Below, one piece after another: positions 54,653 through 64,000 of a stretch of 64,000 nt of DNA. Made by a program: the position numbers and the translations under genes. Under the pieces are notes generated by a model that saw only the letters and a program-made list of their open reading frames with translations, was not told the DNA's origin and did not search any database. Every line of letters begins with the position of its first letter. The first letter of the stretch is position 1. This DNA comes from Zygnema cylindricum (lineage: Eukaryota; Streptophyta; Zygnematophyceae; Zygnematales; Zygnemataceae), in NCBI GenBank assembly GCA_037447655.1, contig JBBHKE010002209.1, positions 1 to 64,000 on the forward strand. The letters run 5' to 3'.

Positions 54653-57197
54653 GAGGGTTCCACATTTGGGTCTTTCTCGATCTGATCTGTACCTGCAAGA
54701 TCATCATCTTCTTGAAATCTTGGATAGATAGGAAGCTCAAAGTCACCAAAATTTTCAAACTTAAATCTTATTTTGATTGTCTTTGTATGCTTAAAGGGAT
54801 CTATAGATTTTCTTTCATCCATAACCACTAGATGCTTCACTAGGATAATATCCTCTCTTTTGAGAACATAGACTCTGTATCCTTTTACATCTACATCATA
54901 TCCTAGTAGATATCCTGGTTTTCCTTTTGGGTCTAACTTCCTGTTTGACCGATCTGTGTCTAAACTGAACACTTGACTACTGAAAAACCTTTAAGTGTGA
55001 AACATCTGGTTTTCGGCCTGTCCATCTCTCATTGGGTGTGTGGCCTTTTACTGCTGAAGTAAGAACTCTATTCTTGAGATAATTTGCACAGTTCATTACT
55101 TCAGCCCAAAACTTCTTTCCTATCTTCTTATCTGACATCATACTCTTAGCACTATCACTCAGCGTTCTATTTAATCTTTCAACTACACAATTTTGTTGAG
55201 GATTTTCAAGAACTGTCTTTTAGTGTTGCACTCCATCTTCTCTCAAAAAATCCTCAAACTAGTTAAAGGTATTCTCTCTACCATTGTCACTCCTTACTCT
55301 CTTGATTGAGGTTTCATGGAGTTTTTCACTCCATGCTTTATATTGTTTAAAACATTCCTGAGCCTCTGACTTATTTTTCAAAAAATACACCTAGGAATAC
55401 CGAGACCAATCATCAGAGATAGTCATCATAAATCTCTTCCCTCCGCGTGATGGCCCTCTGGCCGGCCCCCAAATATTTGTGTGTACTAAATCTAGATCTT
55501 TTCTCCCTTATAAGTGGCAGTTTTTGGGAAAGGTAACATGTGTGCTTTACCTTGAGCACATCCACTACAATCACTTAGATTCTCACTTTCACTGAATTGA
55601 ATCCCTTCCACTACTCCCATCTTTTTCATCTCTCTCAACTTATCTAGATTCACATGCCTTAGCCACTTATGCCACAACATTATATCATGAACACCAACAT
55701 AATAAAGTTTCTTCTTTTCATTGCTTAAAATCAGCCTAAACATCCCTTGGCTACCTTTTTTAGCAGTTAAATAAACTTCCTCCTCAAAACTAGCAGTAAA
55801 GACTCCTTTCCTAGTGCAAGTATCAAAACCCTTATCATCTAATACAGACGTAGAGATGAGGTTTTTGTTCAGCTCCAGAATAAACAATACATCGGAGAAT
55901 GTAACTATGGATGTCTTTCCTTCTACTAACACTTTTAGATCTACCGATTCTACAAGAGTAGTAGTGACTATCCTCCCATCCCCGTACTCTATCTCTACAG
56001 TGGGAATCTTTCTTATCTTAGTGAACAGGTGTTTATCTTTACACATGTGCATGGATGCACATGAATCTACAATCCAACTTGCTTCACCTTTCAATCCACC
56101 GAAAGCACATTTCTTCTTTTGTTGAATTTCAACCTTTTTTTTCGTTTCCAACTCCTCATCCAATATGAGTTCATCGTCCTTGTCCTAGGATTCCGCCTCA
56201 TGTACCTGTGTCACAAGGGCATTTTTCTTTCCCCTCGGGGGTCCACCGGTCTGCCCCTCCTTTAACCGCAGCTCGGTTAACTTAGTGCATTCAGCCATAT
56301 AGCGCCCGAGTTTCTTACAAAAATGGCACAAACCCTTGGGAGTCCTTGGTACGAACTCCTCGGTCTGATTTTTCTGCCCCTCCCCTCGATAATTTCCAAC
56401 CTGTTTTCTGAAATCATTGTTTCTCGAATCGGTCCCAGCTGCCAAAGCTTGACCACTCTTTCCTCCCCTTTGGATCTCAATTGTATTCTCCCGAATAAGA
56501 ATCATCCCTACCAGTGAATTCCAAATCCACCTTGAGTTCGCTAAGTCTTGCACACGATTGACTATCTTATCCATTTACTTTATCGGCAAACAGTTGACCT
56601 TTTCCTTTTCACTAAATAATTTTCCCGCACTCTCTAGTTCCATGAAAAGTGTAGCAAGTTCATTGCCAAAATCCAACATCTTCCCCCCTTTGTATACATA
56701 CTCCTTACTTTTCTGATCAGCCATTTGTTGTTGCTGAATTGTACCACTTCGGTACATCTCTATGAAAGCCACCCAAAGATCGGATGCCCTCTCTACCTGC
56801 AAATGGGGAGATGCAAGCCCTTGAGTAAGATGGCGGAGTATCAAGTGCTTAGCCGCCATATTGTTGTAGTCCCATTTATCGATATCATTCTCCTCATTCC
56901 TCGAAATAGGTGACATGAATGCCGAACCAGTTGCTATTGGTGTGGTCGTCTCCTTCTCCTTTCCTTTGTCCACCACCTCTCCTTCCTTTGTCTCCTCCGT
57001 TGAAGATGTATCTGCATCTTTTGTGAAACTACCTCCTGTAAACCCTCGAGGTATCCCACGACTAGATGGACGCCTCACTTGTCCACTTACTATTCCCAAA
57101 AACCGTTTCTCACATAGAGCTCCTGTCATCATACTTTCGCAGTATATGAAGGCCAAATCCATTGAATATGGGCACCTTATATGGTGGGCCCATAACT
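54653..57197 (-). pseudogene. Copia B gag, protease and integrase region
   Basis: Minus-strand pieces. Gag is 56575-57162 and 56185-56574, with a damaged zinc knuckle CHFCKKLGRYMAEC (His position lost). Protease and pre-integrase are 55492-56163, where the DSGAS motif has become DSCAS. Degenerate integrase lies at about 54960-55490, and its C-terminal part at 54653-54972 (KPGYLLGYDVDVKGYRVY, IILVKHLVVMDE). Several stops separate the frames. G is inserted at the left border. Confidence 0.85.
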
Positions 57198-58233
57198 TGC
57201 AACTCTGAGACCTCCATAGTACCTCAGAGTAGGCAGCTCACACGAAGCCTCTAGGATAACCCTGACACCTTTGTGTTTCAGAAAGAATAAATACCACCGT
57301 GGAAGACAAAAATTCTGTCCACCTTCACCCTTGTGAAAGCAAGACTCCCTTGAGTCGATAGCAAAAAGAATCTATGAATTTGCTCCGTTGAGCAGTAAGT
57401 TATGAAGGGTCAAAGTTGACCTTTTATACAGAAGCTCTCTAGGAGAGAGGGTCCAATCTATAAAAAATTTCTAAGTCCTATCTCTCTCCAAAACTCTATC
57501 TACTGAAGTACGATACCAATCATAATAGTGTATCGTACATAAAAGTACAGGTGCCGGTGGACTTTCTGTACGGCTATTCTACGACATGGCCAACAAGTCG
57601 ACACATGTCAATTTTGGATTCGTTCTTGGAATCCCGGGAGATGTCGTAATCAAATGTGATTGCGCCACGCGGCGATTGATGTGACGTCGTCCGCAAACCG
57701 CCAAAAATCCCATTCCGCGATCTCGGCATGCTTCGTGGTTGTCCGATTAAGCCGGATTACAATCGTGGCCATCATAAATTCTTGCGCAATATTTGTTTCG
57801 CCTTCGAAACAAAATGCGCGATATTCGTTTCGGATATTCTGTATGTCGTACATTACAAATTGTATCTATGTCTTAATATCCCGTTGAATGAAATAGCCTA
57901 CGTGTTAACATTTAAATAACTATCAAACCCTATATCATATATCTTCGGTTTAGACTAGATTGCTAAGGCTACCAGCTACCAGCTACTTTGACGGATGGCA
58001 GGTACCAGGTTCAAACCTTTGGTCCGCCAAGTTCATTTTGGTAAAATCTACCAACCTAATATCAGTTCCTGTTGGGATAGCATAGGCGGCCATGGCTCTA
58101 TCTCCCTCTCTAATCTTTCAGTGACTACGACAAGTGTGGGAGCTAGAGAGAAGAGTTAGAGGTAGGGTGCCTCTACTTTTTTTCTGCATTTTTTAAAACC
58201 TAGAAAATTCTAAAATAACCTTTTATTTCTACA
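57198..58233 (-). repeat. 5' LTR of copia B
   Basis: 1036 bp from TGCAACTCTGAG to TTTCTACA on the plus strand. On the element strand it ends ATGGAGGTCTCAGAGTTGCA, immediately followed by the PBS AGTTATGGGCCCA (57185-57197). The last ATG of the LTR opens a frame that runs through the PBS (MEVSELQVMGPP). Confidence 0.85.
57949..58039 (+). promoter_or_regulatory. tRNA-like module in 5' LTR of B
   Basis: The B box GGTTCAAACC (58008-58017) is framed by GACGGAT and GTCCGCC, with TTTT at 58036-58039. The A-box part (CTAAGGCTACCAGC) is weaker. Antisense to B. Confidence 0.5.
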
Positions 58234-58812
58234 CAGCCGGTCAAGACGAACTTGGCGGGTGCGGTGTTGAGAAGACCCGGAGTCGCTCCTTCAGTGGCAG
58301 AGCAACGATCGCAAGCATCGCAAGATGTAGACGTAAGCTCTGTGAAAAATAACACCGCATCGTCAGACGCAGCGCAAGATCAGAAACTCAGCGGAGTCAC
58401 TAGTACGATGCAAGTGGACGAGGAGTGGCTAAGTAGGATTAAGACCGCTTACGACGAAGATGAGACAATGAAGGAACTCATTCAACGGAAGGTATTAATC
58501 CGAACCGCCAATGGTATGTGGCGGTACAGAGCGAGTCAGGCAACACGACTTTACGTTCTAACAAATCTGGAGTTACGTCATGTGATACTTAAAATGAATC
58601 ATGACGAGCCGCTCAGTAGACATTTTGGGCGGGATAAAACAACCGCATGTGTGGCTCAGGCATATTACTGGCCGAACATGACTCGCGACATTGCGGAGTA
58701 TGTCCGGACGTGTGACTCCTGTAATAGGAACAAATCGGAATCAGGACAACAAGGTCTGTTACAACCCCTTCACATACCATTTGTTCCTTGGGAGGCAATC
58801 TCGATGGATTTT
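58234..58812 (+). pseudogene. Gypsy H integrase N-terminal part
   Basis: This continues gypsy H on the far side of copia B. It contains the HHCC zinc-binding region (HDEPLSRHFGRDKT, YYWPNMTRDI, CDSCNRNKS) and reaches the first catalytic-Asp motif WEAISMDF, where copia C is inserted. The flank CAGCC matches AAGCC at 41731-41735 with one mismatch, the probable B target duplication. Confidence 0.85.
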
Positions 58813-59858
58813 TGTAATTCTGTGTCCTCCATTGGACTACAGAATACAAGAAGCCTCTAGATAGTTATTAGCTAACCCACTTTCAATGGAAACCACTGCT
58901 ACACAAGCAGACAAACAAACAATCTGACAGCACCCCTGTGCAGCCTGGACTCCCCTGAGTCCGTAGAAAAAGAAATCTTTGAAAACGCCCAACCAGGCGA
59001 TAAGTTATAGGGTGGCAAAGATGCCAATTTATACAAACTCTCAAAGAGAGAGAGGACTATCTTCCTGATTTTTCCTAAGTCCTAGTTTTTCCTAGTTCCT
59101 CTCACACGCCCGAGTTAGTATATGTACGAACAAAATAGAACACTGTACAGTACCAGAAAGTACTATTGCCGATGTACTTTCTGTACGGCCTCTGTACGAC
59201 AAGGCCATTAGGCGGATGCGTGTCCAATTTCCACTCGTCCGTACGTTCATCGGAATTCTTGCGACCAAATGTCGTCTCTCCATGTAGCGCCAGGTCATGC
59301 CACGTCACTAAATGCCAAAGTGACCATTCCGGGATTTCGGCGATGATGTGCGCCGTCAAATTTGACGCGAAATGTAATCTCAGCCGTAATTAATACTTGT
59401 GCAATATTTGTTTCGATGTCGAAACAAAATGCGCGATATGCGATTCAATTAGTAAAGTACTCTGTACTCTATCAAACTGTATTTATGCATGCCGTAAAGA
59501 TGTTCAGTTAAATGATTTCTGTATAGTACAATAGTTTAAATACTAATCAAACCCTATATCTCCTACCGGACTTCTACGACAGACTGGTTAGAGCTAACGG
59601 CTACGCCGCGCTCTGTCGGTCGGGGGTTCGAGTCCTGTCGGACCTAACCTTTTGTTGAGAGTGACTTAAGTCACTCTTTAGTCCTTCCCATGGAGCTGAA
59701 GCAGCCATGGCTCCATCGCTCTCTCTCTCCTTCAGTGACTACAACAAGTATGGGGGCGAGAGAAAAGAGATGGAGGCTGGCTACCTACATTTTCTTTGTA
59801 TGTTTTTCGCAAATTAATTTAGACCTAGAAAATACAATAAAAACTACTTATTTCAACA
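58813..59858 (-). repeat. 3' LTR of copia C
   Basis: 1046 bp. It contains the clearest tRNA-like module of the window (59564-59653). The left flank is gypsy coding sequence ending at GATTTT. Confidence 0.82.
59564..59653 (+). promoter_or_regulatory. tRNA-like Pol III-type module in LTR of C
   Basis: A D-arm/A-box-like TGGTTAGAGCTAACGG (59585-59600), a canonical B box GGTTCGAGTCC (59625-59635) and a TTTT terminator (59650-59653) lie in order and at tRNA-like spacing. It runs antisense to the retrotransposon. No complete acceptor stem fits, so it is tRNA-derived rather than a tRNA gene. Confidence 0.6.
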
Positions 59859-59871
59859 CTCCCCTTATTTT

Positions 59872-61199
59872 TTAGTCTAATTTTAACCTTTCGTTTAATC
59901 CACATTTTTCCCTACAATATTTTAACTTTGGAGAGGGCACAGGTTTGGTCATCATGGCCGCCACCATTTCCTCATCAGATTTATATACAAGATTCACTAT
60001 TTTATTCTCCACTTTTTCTCTTAAAAAACTTAATCTTATTTTCCATATGTTTAGCCTTAAAATGATGTTTTCGATTGGTTGCAATTGCTATGGCTGCTTG
60101 ATTATCACAAAACACTTCATGCACTCCCTCGTTCATATACCCCAGTTCTTGCAGCAAGGATTTGACCCACATCAACTCTTTCATAGCAGAACAAGAGGCC
60201 ATGTACTCAGCCTCCATAGTGGACGGAGCAATCACCTTCTGTTGCTTACTACTCCAACAGCAAGCACCTTCCCCAACATACAACACATACATAGGAGTGC
60301 GTCTCATAGGTGCGTCCCTATAACTGGCATCACTCCAAGTAGTGATGTCAGTGTGCTCCCCTCCCAAATGCAACCATAACTCTCTAGTTCCCACCAAGTA
60401 TCTCATGACTCTCTTGGTTGCCTCCTAGTCTCTCTTCTTAGGATCATTAAGACTCGTATTGAATACTCCAATTGCTGCCGCTATGTCCGGTCTGGTACAG
60501 TTCATAAAATAGATTAAACTCCCTACGACCTGTCTATAAGGAATAGACTTCATAAATTCTCTCTCCTCTGCACTCATCTGATCGTCTAAGATCATCACTC
60601 CTCCTTCTACACTCCCATCACTTCCTTTTTTCAAGTCCATGGGAGTGGTACAACTGTTAGCATTTTCCATCTGGAATTTTTCAAGCATATTACCTATTGT
60701 TTCTTTCTGACTAAGTCTGATAATCTTCTTCCCCCTATCTCTCTCTATTTGAATCCCTAAAATATATCTTGCTTCCCCTAAATCCTTCATATCAAATTTG
60801 CTTTTCTAAGATCTTTCTTTAACATATTGATCTTTTCCATAGAACTACTCAACACAAGCAGATCATCCACATAAATGGCAATAAAAATGAAACCATTCTC
60901 ATCCTCAATCATATAGATAGAATGGTCAGAGCTGATACGGATATATCCCAAACTTGTAAGAAACTCATCTAGTTTTTTATTCCACTGTCGGGGAGCCTGC
61001 TTTAGTCCATATAAGGACTTTATGAGTTTGTAGACTTTGCTCTTTTCTCCTTCTTCCACGAACCCCTCCGGTTGTCTCATAAAAATTTCTTCCTCTAACT
61101 CACCATTAAGAAAAACAGTCTTAATGTCCATCTAGTGTATTTCCATGTCTTCCGCTGCTGCCACACTGAGGACAATCCTTACTAATGGGAACCGAACAA
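59872..61199 (-). pseudogene. Copia C RNase H and RT, partial
   Basis: Minus-strand frames 60002-60406 plus 59872-60084 (RNase H: TWSDASYRDAPMRR, CDNQAAIAIATNRKHHFK, ADMM changed to AAMM), 60425-60790 (MKDLGEARYILGIQIERDR) and 60787-61131 (IFIAIYVDDLLVLS, YGLKQAPRQW). Frameshifts lie at about 60050 and 60790, and a stop replaces Gln in the HQMDIK motif near 61132. Cut at 61199 by D. Confidence 0.85.
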
Positions 61200-62104
61200 T
61201 GAAACTCTGAGACCTCCATTGACTCTCAGAGTAAGCAGATCCAAAAGAAGTTTATCTAGATAGTGCCAACTCCAAGTTGATATAAACCGAAATGACTGAC
61301 CCCTTGACAATCAGAACCCAAATGTAGATTCACCCCTGTGAAATAACACTTTCTGTGTGGTCAGTTCCACCACAGAATGCAAAGTTAGAATATGAGATTT
61401 CGACACATTCACCCACTTTGACTTTCCCTTAGAAATACCGCCACCCTGGCAGACAAAAACTCTGACCGAATACACCTCTGTGTAGCTTGGACTCCCCTGA
61501 GTCCGCAGCAAAAAAAATCACTGAAAATGGTCAAGTAAATTGATAGTTATGGCTGGCCAAAGTTTGCCATTTATACAAGGTTCTCTCTGGGAGAGGCAGC
61601 TACTTACCCAATTTTTTCTAAGTCCTACTCCCTCTCTAAAACTCTATCTACTGAAGTACGGCACCAATCAAATTAGTGTGTCGTACAGAAAAGTACAGGT
61701 GCCGTTGTATTTTGTGTACGGCCATTGTACAACATGGCCAAAATGTCGACACGTGTCATAGCCGGATTTGTTACCGCAATCTCCGGAGTCGCCGCAATCC
61801 AACATTGTCGCGCCACGTGTCATATGACGTGGCGATGACTGAAAAACGCCAAAAGTACATAATCCGTGATCGCGGTGCCTATCGTGGCCGTCGCGATCAA
61901 ACCGGATACAATTGTAGCCGTTGAAAATATACATGCGATATTTGTTTCGCGTTCGAAACAAATGCGCGGTATCCATTTCATACAATACATTTAATCGTAC
62001 TCTGTACTATACAAAACTGTATATATGCATTAAGTATCTATTTCCGTTAGACGAACTAGACTACGTGTACAAATATAAATATCTGTCAAATCTATTGTAC
62101 TCTA

Positions 62105-62194
62105 GCATTGTATTTAGACTTGTTGGTTAAAGCGAACGGCTAGTTTGACAGATGGCAGGTATCAGGATCAAATCCTGGGTCTGTCACTCATTTT
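62105..62194 (+). promoter_or_regulatory. tRNA-like module in LTR of D
   Basis: TTGGTTAAAGCGAACGG (62123-62139), B box GGATCAAATCC (62165-62175) and TTTT (62191-62194). GACAGA and TCTGTC around the T-arm can pair. Antisense to element D. Confidence 0.55.
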
Positions 62195-62449
62195 AGATAA
62201 CTATATTAAGAATTGCCTTCCTGTCCACTTTAGACTGCCTAGGCAGCCATTGATCTAACTCCTCTTGAAGTCTTCAAAGATTGCGACAAGTGTGGGGACT
62301 TGAGTGAAGAGTTAGAGGTAAGTTCTTAGTGTCCCCTTTTTGCCTTTTTATTTTACAATCTCTAGACCTAGAAAATACTTAAATTTCAACACTCCCCTTA
62401 TTTTCTAGTCTACTTACTTTCAACTCCCATCAAAAACAATAAATACATA

Positions 62450-62455
62450 AATATA

Positions 62456-62548
<93 letters not shown>
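62450..62548. repeat. (AT)n microsatellite, about 100 bp
   Basis: Alternating AT with one G interruption at 62461, inside element D. It is likely length-polymorphic and a possible assembly weak spot. Confidence 0.95.
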
Positions 62549-62551
<3 letters not shown>

Positions 62552-63176
62552 CTTTTCATTTTTCATTTTTCCTTCATGAAGCTTCAAGCGAATACTTTTA
62601 TATTTAAGAAAGTGTATTAGATGACCAAAAATAATTTCATCTTGTTGATCATACATTTTATTTTGCATGCCACTTTTCATAAATCCGATTAAAGATTTTA
62701 TCCACCTTCTCCCCATTTCATCCAACTAGAATCCACTTTCCCTTTTGCATTTCCAGCAGTCAGCCCCATCCCCAACCTGCAACACATACCCGGATGATAA
62801 CCCTTTTACAGGCACATCTTCACAAGCGACATCACACCAAGTAGTGATGTCAAATCCATCCACCCCCAAATATTCCCAAAAAACACTAGTCCCCACTAAG
62901 TTCCTCATATCTACATCTTCCGTTCTCATATTTTAATCCATGATAATTACCCCATTTTCTGAACTTCCCTCACTCTCTCCCATGGGATTCTTTCCACTAT
63001 CACTTTCTATTTTAATTCCCAATAAATATTTTTTCTCCCCTAAACCTTTAGTCAAATATTTCTCTTCTCCCCTATCCTTTAAAACCCCCTCTAGAATTAA
63101 TTCTCCCCTTTCCTCGGAATCCGTTGAAGTCTCCCTTTCCGACCAGTTTTCTGTTTCCAAAATATCTATGAAACTA

Positions 63177-64000
63177 TGTTGAAATGTATGTATTTTCTAG
63201 GTCTGTATTGCAAAAAATAAATAGAGTAAGTCAACAAAGGCAGCCTGCTTCTTGCTCAAATCTCTCCGGTCCCCATACTTGTTGCAGTCACTGGAGACGA
63301 GAGAGAGAGCTAGAGCCATGGTCGTCTAAAGAGGATAGGCTAATTCGTCGTTTGTACCAAAGTGATTGTGCCGAGTTCAGGATTTGATCCTGGTACCTAC
63401 TCACTATATTCGACGTTAGCTTTAGTCAATAGCTTAGAGAAACGATGGCATGTGTGGGGTACAATAGGTATTTATAAGCGTAGAAGTAGAGAGTTCTAAC
63501 AAACTAACAAATAACCAAAAACTGCTCTTGACCAGATTTGAACCATGGTCTATGGTTATATTTGTAGAGGTAAGCCAACCAATAAGGCGTTATCGAAACA
63601 ATACACGTGACGGGTTTTATAAATACATAAACTTTAACGCAACAGCTAATTAACAGCAGACTAACCAAAAGGAGCAATTCCTGCATGTACGCGAATCTGA
63701 ACCGTGTAAAATATGTTTTGATCGGACGGCCGGTATTATAGCCGCCACGCGAAGTGAGCTTCTGGCGGCATACGGAGATAGCATCAAGCGGTGCCACGTG
63801 GCGCCACATTATTTGATACCAGAAAAGATGGAAGGAGGAACCATGGCTTCCGATTTGATAGGTGTCACCTTATAGACCTTGTCGTACAATGGTCGTACAA
63901 TAAGTACATCGCCCATTGTACCTTCTTGTACTATATAGTGTTCCTATTGGACTAGGGTTTAGTAGTAGGTAGTCGTAAGTAGGCAGACCAAGACTTAGTG
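63177..64000 (+). mobile_element. LTR of copia element E, running off the window
   Basis: It starts TGTTGAAATGTATG, like the LTR of A on the same strand, followed by TATTTTCTAGGTC. No polypurine tract precedes it (AACTA), so it is a 5' or solo LTR. It shares GTCACTGGAGACGAGAGAG and the antisense tRNA-like B box (near 63379-63389). The end lies beyond 64000. Confidence 0.75.

Larger units (their letters stand above)
41736..58233 (-). mobile_element. Ty1/copia element B (old, host of A and G)
   Basis: Minus-strand element with LTRs 41736-42771 (3') and 57198-58233 (5'), both 1036 bp but visibly diverged. The near-TSD is AAGCC/CAGCC. It is inserted in gypsy H. Internal parts: RNase H/RT 42772-44082, RT start 50494-50990, integrase to gag 54653-57197. 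Young element A sits at 44083-50493 and element G at 50991-54652. Stops, frame changes and a DSCAS protease show that it is dead. Confidence 0.88.
37147..58812 (+). mobile_element. Ty3/gypsy element H, interrupted by several insertions, truncated 3'
   Basis: The order is LTR, PBS, gag, protease, RT, RNase H, integrase on the plus strand. It is interrupted by a solo LTR (38400-39562) and copia B (41736-58233), and cut by copia C at 58813; the 3' part is not in the window. Multiple stops and frameshifts show it is dead. The protease motif DSGAS survives at 39882-39896; the RT YLDD-type motif is changed to SLDN. Confidence 0.88.
58813..61199 (-). mobile_element. Ty1/copia element C, 5' part cut by D
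   Basis: Minus-strand element inserted in gypsy H integrase. LTR 58813-59858 (1046 bp, TGTAATTCTG to TTTCAACA on the plus strand) is followed by the polypurine complement CTCCCCTTATTTTTTAG, RNase H and part of RT, ending at 61199 where D begins. It is of the same subfamily as A by its LTR end (ATGGAGGACACAGAATTACA on the element strand). Confidence 0.85.
61200..63176 (-). mobile_element. Ty1/copia element D, LTR plus decayed 3' internal part
   Basis: LTR 61200-62391 (1192 bp, TGAAACTCTGAG to ATTTCAACA on the plus strand), polypurine complement CTCCCCTTATTTTCTAG, then strongly decayed RNase H (62726-62929, TTWCDVACEDVPVKGLSSGYV) and RT-end pieces (62933-63160, GEKKYLLGIKIESD), ending at the E insertion at 63177. 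The internal part contains a long AT microsatellite. Confidence 0.78.

Noticed and set aside
59564-59653. A genuine tRNA gene
   Set aside because: The A and B boxes and the terminator are present, but no complete cloverleaf with paired acceptor stem and anticodon arm could be folded by eye.

Overview
The window reads as nuclear DNA of a land plant (or close streptophyte relative). It carries one large intron-rich gene for a plastid starch-metabolism enzyme, embedded in transposable elements of plant type (Ty1/copia, Ty3/gypsy, hAT-like, PIF/Harbinger-like, TA-target MITEs). The species cannot be named from the sequence. All introns I could place are GT-AG.

Layout. 1-14.3 kb: intergenic DNA made largely of non-autonomous DNA transposons, several with exact target-site duplications (TSDs), plus a decayed copia remnant at about 2.57-3.73 kb. 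14.33-32.07 kb: phosphoglucan, water dikinase (PWD/GWD3). It has a transit peptide, a CBM20 starch-binding domain, a phosphohistidine region and a C-terminal PPDK-type ATP-binding domain. I placed 18 coding exons; with one copy of a duplicated exon block the mRNA encodes 1203 residues, the usual family length. 32.1-36.7 kb: flanking DNA with a PIF/Harbinger-like element that hosts an hAT-like element. 36.7-64.0 kb: a nested LTR-retrotransposon cluster. A decayed copia 3' end (K) is interrupted by a gypsy element (H). H is interrupted by a solo LTR, by copia B and by copia C. B contains the intact young copia A and the non-autonomous element G. C is cut by D, and D by E, whose LTR runs off the window.

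Most notable points. (1) The PWD gene has a tandem duplication of about 2.2-2.3 kb (before later insertions) covering three consecutive exons, including the phosphohistidine exon. Both copies are open and have normal splice sites, but the first exon of the block is phase-asymmetric. The two copies therefore cannot simply be joined in series; they can be used alternatively. Each copy carries a different transposon, and the other copy shows its empty site. (2) The copia family here primes from an internal (anticodon stem-loop) segment of initiator tRNA. Its gag reading frame opens inside the LTR end and reads through the primer-binding site. (3) The LTRs of this copia family carry, antisense to the element, a tRNA-like module with a B box, in most copies an A-box-like D arm, and in most copies a nearby T-run, suggesting an embedded Pol III unit.

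Exon boundaries, TSDs, LTR ends and motifs were read directly from the sequence. Family names rest on recalled domain and terminal-repeat hallmarks; no database search was run. No bacterial-type features (operons, CRISPR, ribosome-binding sites) apply.
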